Of a DNA stretch of 26,308 nt, positions 23,673 to 26,308 are shown one piece after another. The notes beneath the pieces were generated by a model that saw only the letters and a program-made list of their open reading frames with translations, ran no database searches and had not been told where the DNA came from. Source of the stretch: Methylotenera_A sp036676175 (GTDB lineage: Bacteria > Pseudomonadota > Gammaproteobacteria > Burkholderiales > Methylophilaceae); contig JAKFDL010000009.1 in the NCBI GenBank assembly GCA_036676175.1, positions 1 through 26,308 of the forward strand, read 5' to 3'. A program made the translations under genes and the position numbers. How positions within the stretch are numbered: position 1 is the first letter of the stretch; each line of letters opens with the position of its first letter.

Positions 23673-23710
23673 TTTGAATCAAATCAATCTTGAATAAGTT
23701 TAAGCATAAT
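23665..23710 (+). promoter_or_regulatory. FNR/ANR-dependent promoter of ccoNOQP with a 27-base palindrome
   Basis: TTGAT-TTGA-ATCAA (23669-23682) is a perfect FNR/ANR box, set in a larger perfect palindrome: 23665-23677 is inverted at 23679-23691 around one central A. The -10 box CATAAT (23705-23710) has class II spacing (box centred at -41.5, start near 23717, 24 bases before ccoN). The palindrome overlaps the ccoS stop codon. Confidence 0.8.
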
Positions 23711-23740
23711 CCGTACAGAAGTTAAAAAAAGGGGTAAGAA

Positions 23741-25177
23741 ATGCAATATTCAAACACGCACGCGACCACTTATAACGATACTGTGGTGCGACAGTTTTCA
23801 ATTATGGCGGTGGTCTGGGGGGTAGTCGGCATGCTGGTGGGCGTGATTATCGCCGCACAACTTGTCTGGCCAGAACTTAACTTTGGTTTACCCTGGACAA
23901 GCTTTGGCCGCTTGCGGCCGTTGCATACCAATGCGGTGATATTTGCTTTTGGTGGTTGTACCTTGTTCGCCACTTCTTATTACGTGGTGCAGCGCACCTG
24001 TCATGTCAGCTTGTTCTATAGTAAATTGGCCTCGTTTACATTCTGGGGTTGGCAGGCGGTAATTGTGGCAGCGGCTATTACGTTACCTTTGGGCTATACC
24101 TCTGGTAAAGAGTATGCAGAATTGGAATGGCCGATTGATATTTTAATCGCACTGGTTTGGATATCGTATGCGATCGTTTTTTTTGGCACTATCGGCACGC
24201 GCAAAGTTAAGCATATCTATGTTGCCAACTGGTTTTTCGGCGCATTTATATTAGCGGTTGCGCTGTTGCATATCGTCAATAGTGCAGAGATTCCAGTTGG
24301 ATTCATGAAGTCGTATTCGGTATATGCTGGCGTACAAGATGCGATGGTGCAATGGTGGTATGGGCACAATGCCGTTGGGTTCTTTCTAACAGCAGGTTTC
24401 CTGGGGATTATGTACTACTTTGTACCTAAACAGGCAGAGCGCCCTGTGTACTCTTATAGCCTGTCCATCGTGCACTTTTGGGCTTTGATTTTTACCTACA
24501 TGTGGGCAGGCCCGCACCATTTGCATTACACCGCGCTACCTGATTGGACACAATCGCTAGGCATGGTGTTCTCCCTTATTTTGCTGGCACCAAGCTGGGG
24601 CGGCATGATAAACGGCATGATGACTATGTCTGGCGCATGGCATAAATTGCGTACAGATCCTATCCTGCGCTTCATGATTGTTTCGTTATCTTTCTACGGC
24701 ATGAGTACTTTTGAAGGCCCGATGATGGCGATTAAAACAGTGAACTCGCTATCGCACTACACCGACTGGACGGTTGGCCACGTGCATTCTGGCGCATTAG
24801 GTTGGGTTGGGTTCGTGTCTATGGGCGCCCTGTATTACTTGGTGCCACGCTTATTTGGTAAAAAACAAATGCACAGCATACCAGCGATTGAATTGCATTT
24901 TTGGTTAGCTACTGTCGGCATCGTGCTTTACATAGCAGCGCTTTGGATAGCTGGCGTGATGGAGGGGTTGATGTGGCGTGCAATTAACGCTGATGGCACG
25001 CTCGCTTATACCTTTGTAGAAAGCGTAAAAGCCAAACAACCTTATTACATTATACGGCTACTAGGCGGGGTGTTGTATTTAAGCGGCATGCTTATCATGC
25101 TATGGAACGTGTTTAAAACGGCAAACAACAGCAAGCCTGCGATTGCTTCTGTCCCACCTGTTGTAGCCCCCATTTAA
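23741..25177 (+). CDS. ccoN: cbb3-type cytochrome c oxidase subunit I
   Basis: 478 residues, the normal length, with about 12 membrane helices. Metal-ligand histidines are visible in RPLHTNAVIFAFGG (low-spin heme b), WWYGHNAVGF and AGPHHLHY (CuB), and VGHVHSGALGW (hemes b3 and b). FYGMSTFEGP is the cbb3 helix carrying the probable active-site Tyr. It is the catalytic subunit of the high-affinity proton-pumping oxidase of the inner membrane, used at low oxygen. AGGGGTAAG is a good ribosome binding site. First gene of ccoNOQP. Confidence 0.97.
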   Translation: MQYSNTHATTYNDTVVRQFSIMAVVWGVVGMLVGVIIAAQLVWPELNFGLPWTSFGRLRPLHTNAVIFAFGGCTLFATSYYVVQRTCHVSLFYSKLASFTFWGWQAVIVAAAITLPLGYTSGKEYAELEWPIDILIALVWISYAIVFFGTIGTRKVKHIYVANWFFGAFILAVALLHIVNSAEIPVGFMKSYSVYAGVQDAMVQWWYGHNAVGFFLTAGFLGIMYYFVPKQAERPVYSYSLSIVHFWALIFTYMWAGPHHLHYTALPDWTQSLGMVFSLILLAPSWGGMINGMMTMSGAWHKLRTDPILRFMIVSLSFYGMSTFEGPMMAIKTVNSLSHYTDWTVGHVHSGALGWVGFVSMGALYYLVPRLFGKKQMHSIPAIELHFWLATVGIVLYIAALWIAGVMEGLMWRAINADGTLAYTFVESVKAKQPYYIIRLLGGVLYLSGMLIMLWNVFKTANNSKPAIASVPPVVAPI

Positions 25178-25187
25178 GGAAACCAGC

Positions 25188-25826
25188 ATGTCAAACCATG
25201 AGCCAGCCGACAAAAATACCAACAGCGGTTTTAGTCACGAAAAAATAGAGACCAATAACTTTCTAATGATTGTGTTGATTTTGCTGGTAATAGCAATCGG
25301 CGGGATTGTAGAAATTGTGCCTCTATATTTTCAAAAATCAACCACTGAGCCGATTAGAGGTTTGCAGCCATATACCCCATTGCAGCTAGCGGGGCGAGAT
25401 ATATATTTGCGCGAAGGTTGCTACAACTGCCATTCGCAGATGATAAGACCATTGCGTGCTGAAGTGCTACGTTATGGGCATTACTCTGTCGCAGGTGAGT
25501 TTGTATACGATTACCCGTTTCAATGGGGCAGTAAGCGTACTGGCCCAGATTTGCATCGTGTCGGTGGTAAATATAGCGACGATTGGCAGCGCATCCATTT
25601 GATTAACCCGCGCGATCTCGTACCAGAATCGATTATGCCGGCATATCCTTGGCTGGAGAACGCACCAGTCAATGCAGACATAGGGGCCAATATGCGTGCA
25701 CTTCGTCGATTAGGCGTGCCTTATACCGATGCGCAGATTACTGAGGCAGCTGAGGAAGTAAAAGGTAAAACTGAGATGGATGCAATGATTGCCTATTTGC
25801 AAGTCTTGGGCATTCACCTTAAGTAA
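25188..25826 (+). CDS. ccoO: cbb3-type cytochrome c oxidase subunit II, mono-heme cytochrome c
   Basis: 212 residues. One N-terminal membrane anchor (~25-48) is followed by a periplasmic cytochrome c domain with heme motif C78-Y-N-C81-H82 in EGCYNCHSQMIRPLRAEV. The RYGHYSVAGEFVYDYPFQWGSKRTGPDLHRVGGKYSDDW block is the CcoO signature. SIMPAYPWL supplies the distal Met. It passes electrons from CcoP to CcoN. It begins 10 bases after ccoN with an AAGGAAA ribosome binding site. Confidence 0.97.
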   Translation: MSNHEPADKNTNSGFSHEKIETNNFLMIVLILLVIAIGGIVEIVPLYFQKSTTEPIRGLQPYTPLQLAGRDIYLREGCYNCHSQMIRPLRAEVLRYGHYSVAGEFVYDYPFQWGSKRTGPDLHRVGGKYSDDWQRIHLINPRDLVPESIMPAYPWLENAPVNADIGANMRALRRLGVPYTDAQITEAAEEVKGKTEMDAMIAYLQVLGIHLK

Positions 25827-25841
25827 TCGAAGGGATACAAA

Positions 25842-25979
25842 ATGGATGTCAATTTACTTCGAATACTCGTCACCATTGTGAGTTTTATTTTATTCGTTGG
25901 TATCGTGGTTTGGGCCTGGCGCAAACGTAATTCAAAAGATTTTAAAGAGGCAGCCAAACTGCCCTTAGAAGAAGATTAG
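25842..25979 (+). CDS. ccoQ: cbb3-type cytochrome oxidase small subunit CcoQ/FixQ
   Basis: 45 residues (MDVNLLRILVTIVSFILFVG, IVVWAWRKRNSKDFKEAAKL, PLEED). One membrane helix (~5-25) precedes a basic patch and a DFKEAAKLPLEED tail, as in CcoQ. It stabilises the cbb3 complex in other species. AGGGA lies ahead of the ATG; it begins 15 bases after ccoO and ends 11 bases before ccoP, in the standard ccoNOQP order. Confidence 0.9.
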   Translation: MDVNLLRILVTIVSFILFVGIVVWAWRKRNSKDFKEAAKLPLEED

Positions 25980-25990
25980 AGAGAAATAAA

Positions 25991-26308
25991 ATGACCGATT
26001 TTAATCATAGTTTTTGGCCTATATTTATCGCTGTAATAACTTTAATTGGCATTCTCGGCTGTGCTTTACTGCTGTGGATTACCAGCAAAATAAAAGTAAT
26101 TAGCAAAGATGGCGACAATACCAGCGGCCATGTTTGGGATGAAGATTTGCGCGAAATGAACAATCCACTTCCGCTTTGGTGGATGTGGCTGTTCGTCATT
26201 ACGATTGTTTTTTCGCTGATCTATTTGGTGGTTTATCCAGGACTGGCCAGTTATAAAGGTAAGTTTGGCTGGACACAAATAAATCAATACGAAAAAGAAG
26301 TTGAAAGC
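25991..26308 (+). CDS. ccoP: cbb3-type cytochrome c oxidase subunit III, N-terminal part (runs off window)
   Basis: The first 106 residues of a protein normally about 300 long. Two membrane helices (~8-30 and ~58-78) flank the signature HVWDEDLREMNNPLPLWWMWLF, followed by YPGLASYKGKFGWTQINQYEKEV, the FixP/CcoP N-terminal domain. Its two CxxCH heme domains would lie beyond the window. It takes electrons from soluble cytochrome c and passes them to CcoO. AGAGAG precedes the ATG. Confidence 0.95.
   Translation, partial: MTDFNHSFWPIFIAVITLIGILGCALLLWITSKIKVISKDGDNTSGHVWDEDLREMNNPLPLWWMWLFVITIVFSLIYLVVYPGLASYKGKFGWTQINQYEKEVES

Overview
The window looks like a chromosomal stretch from an aerobic/microaerobic betaproteobacterium, most likely a methylotroph of the Methylophilaceae (Methylotenera/Methylophilus type). 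This rests on the gene families, a moderately AT-rich base composition, complete ETF genes with their ubiquinone oxidoreductase, and a betaproteobacterial-style ccoI-ccoS-ccoNOQP cluster. The genus is inference; no rRNA or other decisive marker is present. I saw no tRNA, rRNA, CRISPR array, insertion sequence or phage gene.

Layout. (1) 1-454: the 3' end of rmlD (dTDP-rhamnose synthesis), reading rightward. (2) 549-7809: a leftward run of seven closely spaced genes, in transcription order an M48/Ste24-type protease, a small cytochrome c, the ribosome GTPase rsgA, a histone-deacetylase-fold hydrolase, an HD-GYP protein, an EAL protein and a queD-like gene. Divergent from it is orn (7909-8514). 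(3) 8659-10592: glgA (TTG start, clear terminator), divergent from the fluoride channel crcB. (4) 10711-14146: a K+-channel-like protein and a large MHYT-GAF-GGDEF-EAL protein, both leftward; divergent from the latter is a membrane-anchored nucleotide-cyclase-like protein (14494-15519). (5) 15588-20779: an electron-transfer-flavoprotein module, etfB-etfA-fpr leftward and lysR-etfQO rightward, around a shared control region with a sharp palindromic LysR-type site. (6) 21226-end: ccoI, ccoS, ccoN, ccoO, ccoQ and the start of ccoP, with two FNR/ANR-type promoters.

How the genes fit together. Two themes recur. The first is cyclic-nucleotide signalling: an EAL protein with complete catalytic residues, an HD-GYP protein whose HD pair reads QD, a diguanylate cyclase with an intact GGDEF but damaged EAL, a cyclase-fold protein without its catalytic residues, and Orn, which in other bacteria removes the pGpG made by EAL enzymes. 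Several have become, or are becoming, non-catalytic sensors. The second is respiration: ETF, ETF-QO and Fpr handle flavin-linked electrons, and the high-affinity cbb3 oxidase with its copper ATPase is under low-oxygen control.

The least explained parts are the divergent 347-base region 14147-14493, packed with repeats and a three-way-junction-like inverted repeat; the degenerate signalling proteins on both sides of it; and a coding-like remnant in the 446-base gap before ccoI. I see no clearly new multi-gene system; these are the best leads.
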